Shown here: one piece after another, positions 44,665-54,747 of the stretch
Layout: every line of letters starts with the position of its first letter
Position numbering within the stretch: position 1 is the stretch's first letter
Assembly: GCF_046197875.1 (NCBI RefSeq)
Contig: NZ_CP166991.1
Span: 1,178,001 to 1,242,000, forward strand
Direction of reading: 5' to 3'
DNA: 64,000 nucleotides
Origin: Methanobrevibacter_A acididurans
GTDB lineage: Archaea; Methanobacteriota; Methanobacteria; Methanobacteriales; Methanobacteriaceae
Translations under genes and position numbers: made by a program
Notes under the pieces: generated by a model
The model's database searches: none
Told to the model about the DNA's origin: nothing
Seen by the model: only the letters and a program-made list of their open reading frames with translations

Positions 44665-46068
44665 TTATTTATCAATTCTTTTAGAATCTGTAAATAATTT
44701 ATCCCCAGATTTATAACCTATTAAACACATTAATACACATAAAATACTTATTATTGTAGTAATTAGTAAGGTTATTTGGGAACTAAAGATTAAACCTGGA
44801 AAATTTGATGGTTTTATAATAACATTACCCATAATTAATGCAAATATTGTTGTTAAAATACCTACACTTGCAGTTTGCCCTATTATTCTCATTGTTGCTA
44901 CAGCTGATGATGCCATAGGCGTATCTTTTGGAGGCACACTACTCATTATTGTGTTAACATTAGGTGATGCGAATAATCCATAACCTATCCCTTGTAAAAA
45001 CATTGAAATTATAATAACATATAATGGGGTTGTTTTATTTAATGGTATTATTAATAATAATCCTATTGTAACTATTCCCATTCCAATTGCTGATATTTTT
45101 TGTGGATCAAATTTATCTGAGAGTTTTCCAGAGAATGGTGATACAATTGCCATCATTAATGGTGTTACTATTAATAATAATCCAGTTATTTCTGTGTTGA
45201 ATCCTCTAATGTATTGTAAGTTATAGTTAAGTATAGTTGTTACTACAAATGTTGCAATATAACTTAGTATACTAGCTAGATTTGATGATAAGAATTTCTT
45301 GTTTTTGTATAAATTAATATCAAATGCTGGTTGATTGGTGTTTATTTCCATTTTAGCAAATAGTATTAAGAGTATTATACCAATTAGTGTAATTATTAAT
45401 CCTTGGATTGTGTTAAGTGTTGAGAATCCATAAATTAAGAGTAGTATTCCTACTGCAAATATTGTTGATCCTTTCCAGTCAAATTTTTCATTTGCTCCTT
45501 TAATCCATTCGTCTTTAATAAATAGTAATAGTATTATGTTTATAATCATTACAGGTACCATTATCCAAAAAATACTTGCCCATCCATAGTGGTAGGTTAA
45601 TATTCCTCCTATTACTGGTGCTAATGCTATTCCAATATAAACACAACTAACATTTATTCCTAATGCTTGTCCCCTATTTGTTGTTGTTATTGCTTCAGTT
45701 ATCATAAGTATTGTGTCTACACATAATCCCGCCCCACCTATTCCTTGAATTATTCTAAATAAAAATAATAAGGGTATAGTATTTGATAGTGGTGTTCCTA
45801 TTGTTCCGATTAGCATTAAGATTAATGACCATAGGAATGTTTTTTTAATTCCATATTTTCCACATAGTTTTCCAAATGGTATGGCGAAAATTGCCATTGT
45901 TAAAAGGAATATGTTTGTTACCCAATTTTGCATTATATTACTTAAACCAAATACAGTTGCCATTTGAGGTAATGCTATAGGTGTTACATTTCCAATGTAT
46001 GCTCCGTGTAGTGCAGCAAGTGATGCTGCTGCTATTATTATTATATCTTGTTTTAATTGATTTTCCAT
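44665..46068 (-). CDS. MFS transporter, DHA2 (EmrB/QacA-like) family, paralog 1
   Basis: 467 residues with about 14 hydrophobic segments, the DHA2 drug:proton antiporter plan. Motif A is seen in GKLCGKYGIKKTF near residue 67, and motif C-like GIALAPVIGGIL near residue 150. The C-terminal part contains SSVPPKDTPMASSAVATMR, a segment shared almost unchanged by all four copies here. It is the last of four tandem paralogs on the minus strand. Substrate unknown; no regulator is adjacent. Confidence 0.88.
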   Translation of the reverse strand: MENQLKQDIIIIAAASLAALHGAYIGNVTPIALPQMATVFGLSNIMQNWVTNIFLLTMAIFAIPFGKLCGKYGIKKTFLWSLILMLIGTIGTPLSNTIPLLFLFRIIQGIGGAGLCVDTILMITEAITTTNRGQALGINVSCVYIGIALAPVIGGILTYHYGWASIFWIMVPVMIINIILLLFIKDEWIKGANEKFDWKGSTIFAVGILLLIYGFSTLNTIQGLIITLIGIILLILFAKMEINTNQPAFDINLYKNKKFLSSNLASILSYIATFVVTTILNYNLQYIRGFNTEITGLLLIVTPLMMAIVSPFSGKLSDKFDPQKISAIGMGIVTIGLLLIIPLNKTTPLYVIIISMFLQGIGYGLFASPNVNTIMSSVPPKDTPMASSAVATMRIIGQTASVGILTTIFALIMGNVIIKPSNFPGLIFSSQITLLITTIISILCVLMCLIGYKSGDKLFTDSKRIDK

Positions 46069-46137
46069 AATATTTTTCCATTTTTAAAAAGAAAATTTGT
46101 TTCATTTATATAAACAAAAGTATAAAGCCTTAAAAGT

Positions 46138-47535
46138 TTATGATTGTATTAACTTATCTTTAGATTTAACACCAATATAAGAAGCATAAGCAGCTAGTAT
46201 ACTAATAATTGTAACAATTATAAATGTGATTTTGATAGAGAAAATTAATTCTGGGAAATTAGCAACTGCAATAACAACATCTCCCATAATAATTGCGCAA
46301 ATAACAGTGAAAACTGTCATACTAATAGTTTCACCCATAACACACATTGTAGCAAGGGAAGATGAAGCCATAGGAGTATCTTCTGCTGGAACACTGCTCA
46401 TTATAGTATTATTATTAGGTGATGCAAAGATTCCATAACCTATACCTTGGAAACATAATGATAATACTAAAACTGGTACTGGAATATTTTTATTTAAGAA
46501 TATTAAAATAAATAATCCAATTGTAACAAGTCCCATACCTAAAGTTGTTAATTTTTGAGGATCCACTTTATCTGACAAGTAACCTGCAAGTGGTGATGAG
46601 ACCGCCATAAGTACTGGTGAGATTGCAACAAGCAAACCAGTTTGTGCTGTATTCCAACCCATAATATATTGAAGATAATAAGATAAAATTGTTGTAACAG
46701 CAAAAGTTGCTACATAACTTAATAGGGAAGCTAGATTACTTGATAGGAATCTTTTATTCTTGTATAAACTCATTTTAAGGATAGGATCAGGTACTTTTAA
46801 TTCAGTTTTTATAAACAAAATTAGTAAAACTACACCTATAATTGCTAGTATTAAACCTATTGGTGAAGTGATATTTGAAAATCCATATATAAACATTATT
46901 ATTCCCATGGCGAAGACTATGGATCCTTTCCAATCAAATATATCATTTACTCCTTCATACCAATCATTTGGAATTAATAAGAGGACTATGATATTGAGTA
47001 ATACAAATGGTACCATTACCCAGAAAATGCTTTGCCAACCAAAATCATAAATTAAAACCCCACCTAAAAATGGTGCTAAGGCAATTCCTAAATATACACA
47101 TGCAAGATTAATACCGAAAGCTTTACCCCTGTTTTCAGGTGATACTACCTCTGCAATTATTAATGGTGTGTCAACTGATAAGCCTGCAGCACCAATTCCT
47201 GATAGTATCCGAAAAGCAAATAAGAGTATTGCTGAATTAGATAATGCTGTTCCTATTGTACCAACAAGGAAGAGTATGCAGGAGTAGATGAATGTTTTTT
47301 TAACACCATATTTTCCACAAATTTTTCCTAATGGTACTGTAAATACTGCCATTGTTAAGATAAATGATAAAGATACCCAATTTTGGAGGATGTTATTTAA
47401 TCCGAAAGCTAATGCCATTTTAGGTAATGCTACACTTGCAACATTAGCACTGTATGATCCATAAAACACACCTAAACAAGAAGCTAAAAGTGCATATATT
47501 CCTATTTTTTTATCTTTTTCCATTTTAATAAACAT
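46138..47535 (-). CDS. MFS transporter, DHA2 family, paralog 2
   Basis: 465 residues, about 14 membrane segments, clearly paralogous to the neighbouring copies: GKICGKYGVKKTF (motif A), GIALAPFLGGVL and SSVPAEDTPMASSSLATM occupy the same positions. The first Met has an in-frame second Met (MEKDKKIG) three codons later that could be the true start. It lies 69 nt from paralog 1 and 33 nt from paralog 3, so the group may be one transcription unit. Probable export of a toxic or signalling compound; substrate unknown. Confidence 0.87.
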   Translation of the reverse strand: MFIKMEKDKKIGIYALLASCLGVFYGSYSANVASVALPKMALAFGLNNILQNWVSLSFILTMAVFTVPLGKICGKYGVKKTFIYSCILFLVGTIGTALSNSAILLFAFRILSGIGAAGLSVDTPLIIAEVVSPENRGKAFGINLACVYLGIALAPFLGGVLIYDFGWQSIFWVMVPFVLLNIIVLLLIPNDWYEGVNDIFDWKGSIVFAMGIIMFIYGFSNITSPIGLILAIIGVVLLILFIKTELKVPDPILKMSLYKNKRFLSSNLASLLSYVATFAVTTILSYYLQYIMGWNTAQTGLLVAISPVLMAVSSPLAGYLSDKVDPQKLTTLGMGLVTIGLFILIFLNKNIPVPVLVLSLCFQGIGYGIFASPNNNTIMSSVPAEDTPMASSSLATMCVMGETISMTVFTVICAIIMGDVVIAVANFPELIFSIKITFIIVTIISILAAYASYIGVKSKDKLIQS

Positions 47536-47568
47536 CCCATAAAAGATTAATTTTAACTTATACTTTTT

Positions 47569-48957
47569 TTAGTATTTTAATTTATCATTAGATTTCATAC
47601 CTACTAATGATATTAAAACACTTATACCTGCTAAGATACATGCAATTACTAGTGCATAATGACAGCTTAACCCTAAACCAGAATAGACTTTTGGACTTAT
47701 TACAACATCCCCAATTACAAATGCAAATATTACAGTTAATAATCCCATAGCCATTGTTTGACCTATAACACGCATTGTAGAAACACTTGCAGAAGCCATA
47801 CCAGTACTTTCAATTGGTACACTACTCATTATAGTATTAGTATTTGGTGAGCTGAATATTCCGAAACCTGCCCCTTGTAATAGCATTGCAATTATAACAA
47901 TCCATAATGGAGTATTTTTATTGAGGAAAGTTAATATGAATAATGCTAATGTTACAAGTCCCATACCAAATGCTGCAAGTTTTTGAGGATTAACCTTATC
48001 TGATAGTTTACCTGATTGTGGAGTTATAATTGATTGAGTTAAAGGTGTGGCTACTAATATTATACCTGTCATTTGACTTGTATATCCACATATATATTGA
48101 AAATGATAATTAAGAATTGTAGTAACCCCATAAATTGCAACATAACTTATAAGAGAGGCAATATTTGAGGATAAAAATTTATGATTTTTAAATAATTTAA
48201 CATCAAAAATTGGGTATTCCACTTTTAATTCATACAAAGCAAAACACAAGAGAAATATTATACCCATAATGGTTATAAACAATCCATTTAATTCGTTAAG
48301 TATGGTAAAACCATACATAAAACAAATTATACCTATAGTGTAAAATATTGAGCCTTTATAATCTATTGGATCATTTTCCCCTTCCCTCCATTCGTTTGGA
48401 ACTTTAACTAAGATTATGGCAATTATTAATAAAACAATTGGTATTGTGATTAGGAATATACTTTGCCAACCTAAATTATAGGTTAAACTACCTCCAAGAA
48501 ATGGTGAAAGTGATAATCCAATATAAACAGCACCAATATTTATACCTAAAGCTTTACCACGATGTTCTTCTGGTATGGCTTTAACAAGCATAGCAACAGC
48601 AGTTACAAAAATAGCTGAAGAAGCGGTTGCTTGAAAAACCCTGAAAAAGAATAAGATTGCTGCATTGATTGATAATATTGTACCGATTGCTCCTACTGCA
48701 AACATGGCCTCTGAGATTAAAAATGATTTTTTCAAACCCCATTTACTGCAAAGTTTACCGAAGGGTATACTTAAAACTGCAATTGTTAAAAGGAAAATAT
48801 TTACAACCCAATTCTGTAAGATAATGCTTAAATTGAAATAATTCGCAATTTGAGGTAAAGCTATAACTGATACATTAGATGTGTATGCTGTTATAAAAGA
48901 TGCTAATGATACTGCAATTATTAAATAAAAATTCATTGATTTATCATTTTTAGACAA
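47569..48957 (-). CDS. MFS transporter, DHA2 family, paralog 3
   Basis: 462 residues, about 14 membrane segments. Motif A GKLCSKWGLKKSF has Trp where the others have Tyr, GLSLSPFLGGSL matches motif C, and SSVPIESTGMASASVSTMR is the shared C-terminal segment. Compared with its neighbours it lacks the Lys/Asp pair in that segment (ESTG rather than KDTP or EDTP), so it may differ in substrate. It is separated from paralog 4 by 162 nt of AT-rich sequence with a possible promoter. Confidence 0.87.
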   Translation of the reverse strand: MSKNDKSMNFYLIIAVSLASFITAYTSNVSVIALPQIANYFNLSIILQNWVVNIFLLTIAVLSIPFGKLCSKWGLKKSFLISEAMFAVGAIGTILSINAAILFFFRVFQATASSAIFVTAVAMLVKAIPEEHRGKALGINIGAVYIGLSLSPFLGGSLTYNLGWQSIFLITIPIVLLIIAIILVKVPNEWREGENDPIDYKGSIFYTIGIICFMYGFTILNELNGLFITIMGIIFLLCFALYELKVEYPIFDVKLFKNHKFLSSNIASLISYVAIYGVTTILNYHFQYICGYTSQMTGIILVATPLTQSIITPQSGKLSDKVNPQKLAAFGMGLVTLALFILTFLNKNTPLWIVIIAMLLQGAGFGIFSSPNTNTIMSSVPIESTGMASASVSTMRVIGQTMAMGLLTVIFAFVIGDVVISPKVYSGLGLSCHYALVIACILAGISVLISLVGMKSNDKLKY

Positions 48958-49119
48958 AAAATTAAACTCCTTGAATAATTAATATTTTTCTTTTGATTTT
49001 TAGAAATTAAATTATAAATTAGTGTATGAAAATTAAAATAAAATAAAAAAGTGGAGGGGGTTTTATTATTAAAAACTCCTCCTAAAAAATGAATAAAATA
49101 AAAAAATTTTTTTTAGTTT

Positions 49120-50523
49120 TTAAACTGTTAAATCTTCTTCAGTATTGTATTTGTCTTTAGAGTGTATACCTACAAGACAGGTTAATACAGCTATTACACA
49201 TAATATTACACTTATTATACAAGCAATTTTACTACTGTACATTAATAATCCATAATATTTAGGTATTATTGGAACACTGCCCATAATAATTGCAAATAGT
49301 ACTGTTAGCATACCACTACTTAATGTTTGACCTATAACACGCATTGTAGCAACTGCTGATGATGCTGAAGGTGTTTGTTTTCGTGGCACACTACTCATTA
49401 TACTATTAGTATTAGGTGAACTGAATAAACCATAACCTACCCCTTGTAAGAACATTGCAAATCCAATTACATACAATGGTGTAGTGTCTGTTATGAATAC
49501 AAGTATAAATATTGCTATTGCTACAAGACCCATACCTATTGCTGCAAGTTTTTGTGGATTTATTTTATCTGAAAGTTTACCTGCAAATGGTGCAAGTACT
49601 GCCATCATTACAGGTGTTATGATTAATATAAACCCGGCACTTTGTGAATTCATACCCATTATGTATTGTAAGTGGTAATTGATTACGAATGTTATGACAA
49701 ATGTTGCAAGATAACTTATAAGTGATGCAATATTTGAGGATAAGAATTTATGATTTTTAAATAGTCTCAGTTCAAATATTGGATACTTTTGACGTAATTC
49801 AAATGCAGTAAAACCGATTAAACCTATTAAACCAATCACAGTTAGGATTAATCCAAGAGTAGTGTTGATTATAGTGAAACCATAAACAGCACATATTATA
49901 GCAATACTGTAAATTACAGAACCTGGAATGTCTATTGGATCATTTTCTCCAACTTTCCATTCTGATTTGATTTTTTTAGGTATTAAATATAATAGTAAGA
50001 TTAAGAATGGTATTACAATATAGAATATACTTCTCCATCCAAGGTTATAGTTTAATATTCCTCCAATAATTGGGGCAAGTGATAATCCGATGTATACTCC
50101 GGTTACTGTGATTCCTATTCCTTTTCCACGTTCTTGTGGTGGTAGTGCTGATACTACTAATGCTGTTCCACAAACATTTAATAATGCTCCACCGATACCT
50201 TGTAATGCTCTAAATCCTAGTATTGTTGCTGTGTTAAATGATAATGCACAGCCTATTGATGCTAATAGGAATATGAACACTCCAATGATTAATGATTTTT
50301 TCAATCCTTTTTTACCAACTAGTTTACCTGCAGGTATACTAGCTGCTGCTATTATTAAAAAGAAGATTGTTGCTATCCAGTTTTGTTGAATATTACTCAT
50401 CCCAAATTCTAGGGCTATTGTTGGTGATGCAATTACAGTTGCATTACTTAGGAATGCTGTTAGAAATGATCCTAAGGCACATGCAAATATTACATATTTT
50501 TGCATTGATTTATCAACATTCAT
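49120..50523 (-). CDS. MFS transporter, DHA2 family, paralog 4
   Basis: 467 residues, about 14 membrane segments. Motif A is GKLVGKKGLKKSL, with GLSLAPIIGGIL and SSVPRKQTPSASSAVATMR at the equivalent positions. It is the first of the four copies in transcription order and the most diverged in the N-terminal half. A T-rich stretch at 48.96-49.11 kb after its stop could end its transcript. The array looks like repeated tandem duplication followed by divergence. Confidence 0.87.
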   Translation of the reverse strand: MNVDKSMQKYVIFACALGSFLTAFLSNATVIASPTIALEFGMSNIQQNWIATIFFLIIAAASIPAGKLVGKKGLKKSLIIGVFIFLLASIGCALSFNTATILGFRALQGIGGALLNVCGTALVVSALPPQERGKGIGITVTGVYIGLSLAPIIGGILNYNLGWRSIFYIVIPFLILLLYLIPKKIKSEWKVGENDPIDIPGSVIYSIAIICAVYGFTIINTTLGLILTVIGLIGLIGFTAFELRQKYPIFELRLFKNHKFLSSNIASLISYLATFVITFVINYHLQYIMGMNSQSAGFILIITPVMMAVLAPFAGKLSDKINPQKLAAIGMGLVAIAIFILVFITDTTPLYVIGFAMFLQGVGYGLFSSPNTNSIMSSVPRKQTPSASSAVATMRVIGQTLSSGMLTVLFAIIMGSVPIIPKYYGLLMYSSKIACIISVILCVIAVLTCLVGIHSKDKYNTEEDLTV

Positions 50524-50591
50524 AATTTATCGTTATTTTAAACCTCCAAATTTTTATATTTTTTAAAATATAATTTTTATGGAAAATTTTC

Positions 50592-51278
50592 TTATTCAGT
50601 TAAGTCTATTATATTTGCAGTGAAGTCCATGTTATCATCCACATCAATGAGGATTGCATGGTTTTCTTCTAATGTTCCTGGATTAAAAATGATAGTGTCT
50701 CCAATTTTATCTTCACCTATTGCTTCATGTACATGACCACAAAGATTTATGTCAGGTTGGAATTCTTCAATGATTTTACGTAAACTAATACTTCCAACAT
50801 GATTACCATCAGGAATTTTATCTACCTCTGTATCAAATGGGGGAGCATGAGTAAGTAAAATTTTAATTACTTTAGCATCATCTTTATAAACAAAGTCAAA
50901 TTCTGCAAATAATTCTTTTAAAGCATCATATAAATCAGGATCTTGGAATTCACCTGGAGTGTCAAATGGTGTTGGATTACTACCACCAAAACCAAATAAT
51001 ATAACATCTTCATATGCTACTAAATTATTATGGATACAAACTGATTCAGTATCATTTATAGCATTACATATTCCTTCAGGATCACAATTTCCTGGAATAC
51101 ATATAACATCTACATCTTTACTTGCTATGTTATCTATAAATTCTGGGACGAAATCTAATGGTCCGAAATCAGTTAAATCTCCACTGACTAAAACTAAATC
51201 AATATCATTATTTTCTAAGTATTTATCTAAATTAGGATTAGATTTTCCATGAATATCACTTATTGTTAAAATTTTCAT
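50592..51278 (-). CDS. Calcineurin-like metallophosphoesterase
   Basis: 228 residues. The family's metal-binding motifs appear in order: SDIHGK near residue 7, VSGDLTDFG near residue 32, PGNCDPEG near residue 61 (GNxD/E), THAPPFDTEVD near residue 148 and CGHVHEAIG near residue 180. It is compact, with no signal peptide. Such archaeal enzymes hydrolyse phosphodiesters of unknown physiological identity. It stands alone between the MFS array and DUF2096. Confidence 0.92.
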   Translation of the reverse strand: MKILTISDIHGKSNPNLDKYLENNDIDLVLVSGDLTDFGPLDFVPEFIDNIASKDVDVICIPGNCDPEGICNAINDTESVCIHNNLVAYEDVILFGFGGSNPTPFDTPGEFQDPDLYDALKELFAEFDFVYKDDAKVIKILLTHAPPFDTEVDKIPDGNHVGSISLRKIIEEFQPDINLCGHVHEAIGEDKIGDTIIFNPGTLEENHAILIDVDDNMDFTANIIDLTE

Positions 51279-51487
51279 AAACTATCACTCAGTATTATAC
51301 AAATTTTTTTATTACTATATTAAAGTGTATAAGAACTATAATAAAAAAGTTTATACTTGAAAATTTTAAAAAAAATAAGGTATACCTTGTAAAAAAATGT
51401 TTTATTTAAAAAAAGTTGTATTTTATGAAATTTTATATGAAAAGAGAGGATTAAAGAAAATATTAAGTTTATTTAATAGTCTCTTTT

Positions 51488-52018
51488 TTATTCTTCATTG
51501 AAGAATGGGGCCATTTCACGAAGGCCTTTTTGAACGTTTTCTTTATCACCATAAAATGATAATGTTACGTCGTCTTCAAATTCAATTATTAAATTAAAAT
51601 ATTCAGCTATGTCTTGGACTCTTTCTTCTGATATGGGTTTGGTGAGAGTGATTCTTCCACTTGAAAATCCGGGAGGTGTGTTTATTACGAAATGTGAACC
51701 TAATTGTGGAACTTCAACTACTTTTTCACCTTTATTTGCTTTTTTAAGTGCGATTTCCCATTTTTCCACATATGTGGGTCCTACTTTTTTAGCTAAACTT
51801 ATTAGAGATTCTTGGATTCGAGTTAGGCTCATTTCAGCATTCATGTATTCTTTCATCATTTCTGGTGCTGTTTTGTCTCTTTTGTAAAATCCTATTTGGG
51901 ATCTTACTAGTCCTAATTCTGTGTTAATAGTGTGTGGTATTTCATATCCTTTTTTTTGTAAGTCGGATAGTAAATCCACAGTTATCATCCAAGATTGTTC
52001 TATTGGTAATGGGTTCAT
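51488..52018 (-). CDS. DUF2096 family protein (methanogen-specific)
   Basis: 176 residues. It begins MNPLPIEQSWMITVDLLSD and has the helical N-terminal half and beta-rich C-terminal half (GFSSGRITLTKPISEERVQ) of DUF2096, a family known mainly from methanogens with no assigned function. The start overlaps the stop of the upstream DUF749 gene as ATGA, so the two are translationally coupled. Family call by recognition only. Confidence 0.75.
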   Translation of the reverse strand: MNPLPIEQSWMITVDLLSDLQKKGYEIPHTINTELGLVRSQIGFYKRDKTAPEMMKEYMNAEMSLTRIQESLISLAKKVGPTYVEKWEIALKKANKGEKVVEVPQLGSHFVINTPPGFSSGRITLTKPISEERVQDIAEYFNLIIEFEDDVTLSFYGDKENVQKGLREMAPFFNEE

Positions 52019-52281
52019 AAGTGTCCTTCTAATATTTTAATAGTTGAATTGTTTATTTTTGCATCTTCTTCTTTTAATTCTTCTTTGATTTGTTCAATAT
52101 TATCATAATTTTCTAAGAAGAGAACATGGTGACTTGTTGTTCCTGTAATATCTAATATTGCGATTTCTGTTTCTGGTACGAGTTCTTTTCCTTCGATTGT
52201 TGATTTGAATTGTACGTATGGTGCCATGTCTTCTGGTACATCTTTGTATCTAAATATTCCGCCTAGTGTTGCTATAAACAT
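52015..52281 (-). CDS. DUF749 family protein (methanogen-specific)
   Basis: 88 residues. It begins MFIATLGGIFRYKDVPEDM and ends with a helix and IKILEGHL, as in DUF749, a small family of methanogens without known function. It contains a beta-rich centre (VPETEIAILDITG). A weak SD (AAAGGAG) precedes the ATG. Coupled to DUF2096 by an ATGA overlap, which suggests that the two proteins act together. Confidence 0.75.
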   Translation of the reverse strand: MFIATLGGIFRYKDVPEDMAPYVQFKSTIEGKELVPETEIAILDITGTTSHHVLFLENYDNIEQIKEELKEEDAKINNSTIKILEGHL

Positions 52282-52518
52282 TGTTTTTAAACTCCTTTAA
52301 AATTTTTTTTTAAATTTTTTTTCTTTGTTTAAGATTTTAATCATTTTCTATATTTACTATTTTATGTTAAATATATTTTATTGTTATTATTTATAAAGAA
52401 CTATAAAAATGTTTGTATAATATAAAACTAAATTTTTTTTGAATAAAAAAAAGGGAAAAGATAAAAAAAACTTTTTATCCAAAATCCCTTTAATTAATTA
52501 AAGAAACTATTAAAAATT

Positions 52519-53406
52519 TTATTCTCCGAGTTTTGCGAGAACTTTATCAGCAGAAATTACTTGAGCATCAAAAGTTAATTCTTCAGCACTTAAACCCATA
52601 GCTAAACCGTAAAGTTGAGCTAAATGGAAAACAGGTATATCAAAGTTAGTACCGTATTTTTCATTTACTTCTTTTTGACCTACATCAAATTGTAAATGAC
52701 AGAATGGGCAAATATCAATAATACAGTCTACTCCAGCTGCATCCATGTTTTGGAGTTTTTCATAAGTGTAACTAGTTGTTACATCTTTATCACGGGATCT
52801 TAAACCTCCACCTGAACCACAGCACATCATTTTTTCAGCATAAGGGACAGATTTAGCACCAGTTACTTCAACTAATTCATCAAGAATAGTTGGGTTTTCT
52901 GCGCTTTCTTCAATATGAAGTTCAGCTGTTGGTTTAAGGAAGTGGCAACCGTAGTGTACAGCAACGTTTAAGTTTAAAGATTTGGTAAACATAGATTGAA
53001 GTTTATCTAAACCTATATCATTGTATAAGAATTCAGCTAAATGTCTAACATTAGTTGTTCCTTCAAATTGTTTATCAGTAGTTTCAGCTAAAATACCATT
53101 AATTTCTTCTTTTTTAGCAGCGTTATCTTTTAATAATCTGTTACAATCAGATAAGGAACCGAAACAACCATTACATTCGGTTAAAACATCATCACCCATA
53201 CCTTCTGCAATAGAAAGGTTACGTGCTGCAATACTTGCCCAAGTGTTTTCATCGAAAGAACCGAATACTCCAGGAGCAGGACAACAGGAAGCTCCTTCCA
53301 TATCTTTAAGTTCTACGCCTAATTTATCAAATAATAATCTTGTTGATTTTTCTATACCAGGATAACGATTTTCCATGATACATCCTAAAAAATATGCAAT
53401 TTCCAT
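52519..53406 (-). CDS. hdrB: CoB--CoM heterodisulfide reductase subunit B
   Basis: 295 residues. HdrB carries the non-cubane iron-sulfur clusters that reduce the heterodisulfide CoM-S-S-CoB in the cytosolic HdrABC-MvhADG complex, the final step of methanogenesis. Both CCG domains are seen: LGCIMENRYPG with GASCCPAPG near residue 40, then HYGCHFLKP near residue 150 and MMCCGSGGGLRSRD near residue 193, with CNGCFGS and CPFCHLQF contributing further cysteines. Length is normal. It follows hdrC by 38 nt. hdrA is not in the window, as is common in this order. Confidence 0.97.
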   Translation of the reverse strand: MEIAYFLGCIMENRYPGIEKSTRLLFDKLGVELKDMEGASCCPAPGVFGSFDENTWASIAARNLSIAEGMGDDVLTECNGCFGSLSDCNRLLKDNAAKKEEINGILAETTDKQFEGTTNVRHLAEFLYNDIGLDKLQSMFTKSLNLNVAVHYGCHFLKPTAELHIEESAENPTILDELVEVTGAKSVPYAEKMMCCGSGGGLRSRDKDVTTSYTYEKLQNMDAAGVDCIIDICPFCHLQFDVGQKEVNEKYGTNFDIPVFHLAQLYGLAMGLSAEELTFDAQVISADKVLAKLGE

Positions 53407-53444
53407 TTTATTAACTCCGTATAATCATTATAAATTTTAATTTT

Positions 53445-54650
53445 TTATTCTTTTAATCCGCCAGTACTTTCATCATATCCGATTAATTCATCGAAATCAC
53501 ATTTTTTACAAATGTTTTGTACTTCTTTTAAAGATTCAGGGAATGAATGAGTTGTAGGTGGTAATTCTGGAAGACCAATTCGTTTTCTCATTGCTTTAGT
53601 TGCATCATTAATTGGTACTCCGTGACCAGTGTTCATTACGAATACTCCAGTCATTTTGTGTGCTTTTGCCATGTATCCTGCATGAGAAGCTTCTCTACGT
53701 GCTTGTTTTACAACATCTACAATTTTTACTCCTCTAGGACATCTTTCTTGGCAAGTGTAACAAGTAGTACACATCCATAATGCGTCATCGGTTATAACTG
53801 CTTCTTTTAATCCAAGTAAACAGTTTCTAACTAATTTTCTTACTCTGTATGGGGTTTTTCTTCCTGATGGGCATGTTCCTCCACATGTACCACATTGGAA
53901 ACAAAGATCCACACTTTCTACACCTGCATCGATGAATTTTTGATGGAATTCTTCATCCATTGCATCCATACCATATACTTCGTTATCGTCTAATAAAGTC
54001 ATTTTATCGCTCTTTTTATCTTTTTTAGTTTCTTCTTTAGAAGGTTTTTCTTCAATAATTTCTTCTTCAGAAATGTTGTTTTTAACAACTTCTTTATCAA
54101 GTTCTTCTTCTTGACTAATTACTTCATCAAGATCTAATTCTTCAATTTCTTCTTTTGGAGTTTCTTCTTCGTCAGGAATTTCAATTTTTACAGATTCTGG
54201 TTCTTTTGGAGTTGGTTTTTCAATTTCAACTTTCCCTTCATCTTCAGGAGTTACTACATTAACTTCTGGTGCTTCAGGAGATTCTGGTTCTGGAGTTATT
54301 ACATTAACTTCATCTTCAGGTTCTTTAGAAACTTCAGGTTTTGTTGAAACTTCAATTTTAACTTCTTTTTGAACTTTTGGTTTTTCTGCATTTTTTGAAC
54401 TTGTGACTTTAGTTTTTGAAACTTTTAAAGTTTTTGTTTCTGTTGAATTTGATTTGACAGAGTTTTCGTTAGAAGCAGATTTTCGATATTGTTTTATTTT
54501 TTCAACTTTGTCTTCAGAAGATGTCTGTTCTGGTTGGGAAGGTTGTTCGATGTCTTGACTTTGATGTTGAGCCTCATATTCTGCTTGGCTTCTTTCAATA
54601 TCATCTTTAGCTTCTTTAACCATATCTTTTAATTTTTTTAATACAGACAT
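53445..54650 (-). CDS. hdrC: CoB--CoM heterodisulfide reductase subunit C with a long N-terminal extension
   Basis: 401 residues. The last 185 (from Met 217, MTLLDDNEVYG) are a normal HdrC, with two [4Fe-4S] motifs CFQCGTCGGTCPSG and CTTCYTCQERCPRG that pass electrons to HdrB. The first 216 residues are low-complexity, rich in Glu, Lys, Pro and Ser, and probably disordered, with repeats such as VNVITPEPE and VNVVTPEDE. Usual HdrC proteins lack this part. An internal start is possible at Met 217 (position 54002), preceded by AAGAGCGAT. Upstream are a TATA box near 54722 and a palindrome. Confidence 0.93.
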   Translation of the reverse strand: MSVLKKLKDMVKEAKDDIERSQAEYEAQHQSQDIEQPSQPEQTSSEDKVEKIKQYRKSASNENSVKSNSTETKTLKVSKTKVTSSKNAEKPKVQKEVKIEVSTKPEVSKEPEDEVNVITPEPESPEAPEVNVVTPEDEGKVEIEKPTPKEPESVKIEIPDEEETPKEEIEELDLDEVISQEEELDKEVVKNNISEEEIIEEKPSKEETKKDKKSDKMTLLDDNEVYGMDAMDEEFHQKFIDAGVESVDLCFQCGTCGGTCPSGRKTPYRVRKLVRNCLLGLKEAVITDDALWMCTTCYTCQERCPRGVKIVDVVKQARREASHAGYMAKAHKMTGVFVMNTGHGVPINDATKAMRKRIGLPELPPTTHSFPESLKEVQNICKKCDFDELIGYDESTGGLKE

Positions 54651-54715
54651 TTATAAACACACCTTGGATAATCACTGGTCATTACCTCAAATCCTTAATT
54701 ATAATTACTTAAATT

Positions 54716-54727
54716 TGATATATAAAG
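54716..54727 (-). promoter_or_regulatory. TATA box of the hdrC-hdrB operon
   Basis: TTTATATATC on the minus strand lies about 70 nt before the hdrC start codon and predicts transcription beginning near 54697, a leader of about 45 nt. Confidence 0.6.
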
Positions 54728-54747
54728 CTTACTAAAAAAATTTAAAG

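Noticed and set aside
53021..53365. A 114-codon plus-strand frame inside hdrB
   Set aside because: It is a shadow of the hdrB reading frame; the HdrB cysteine motifs show the true strand.
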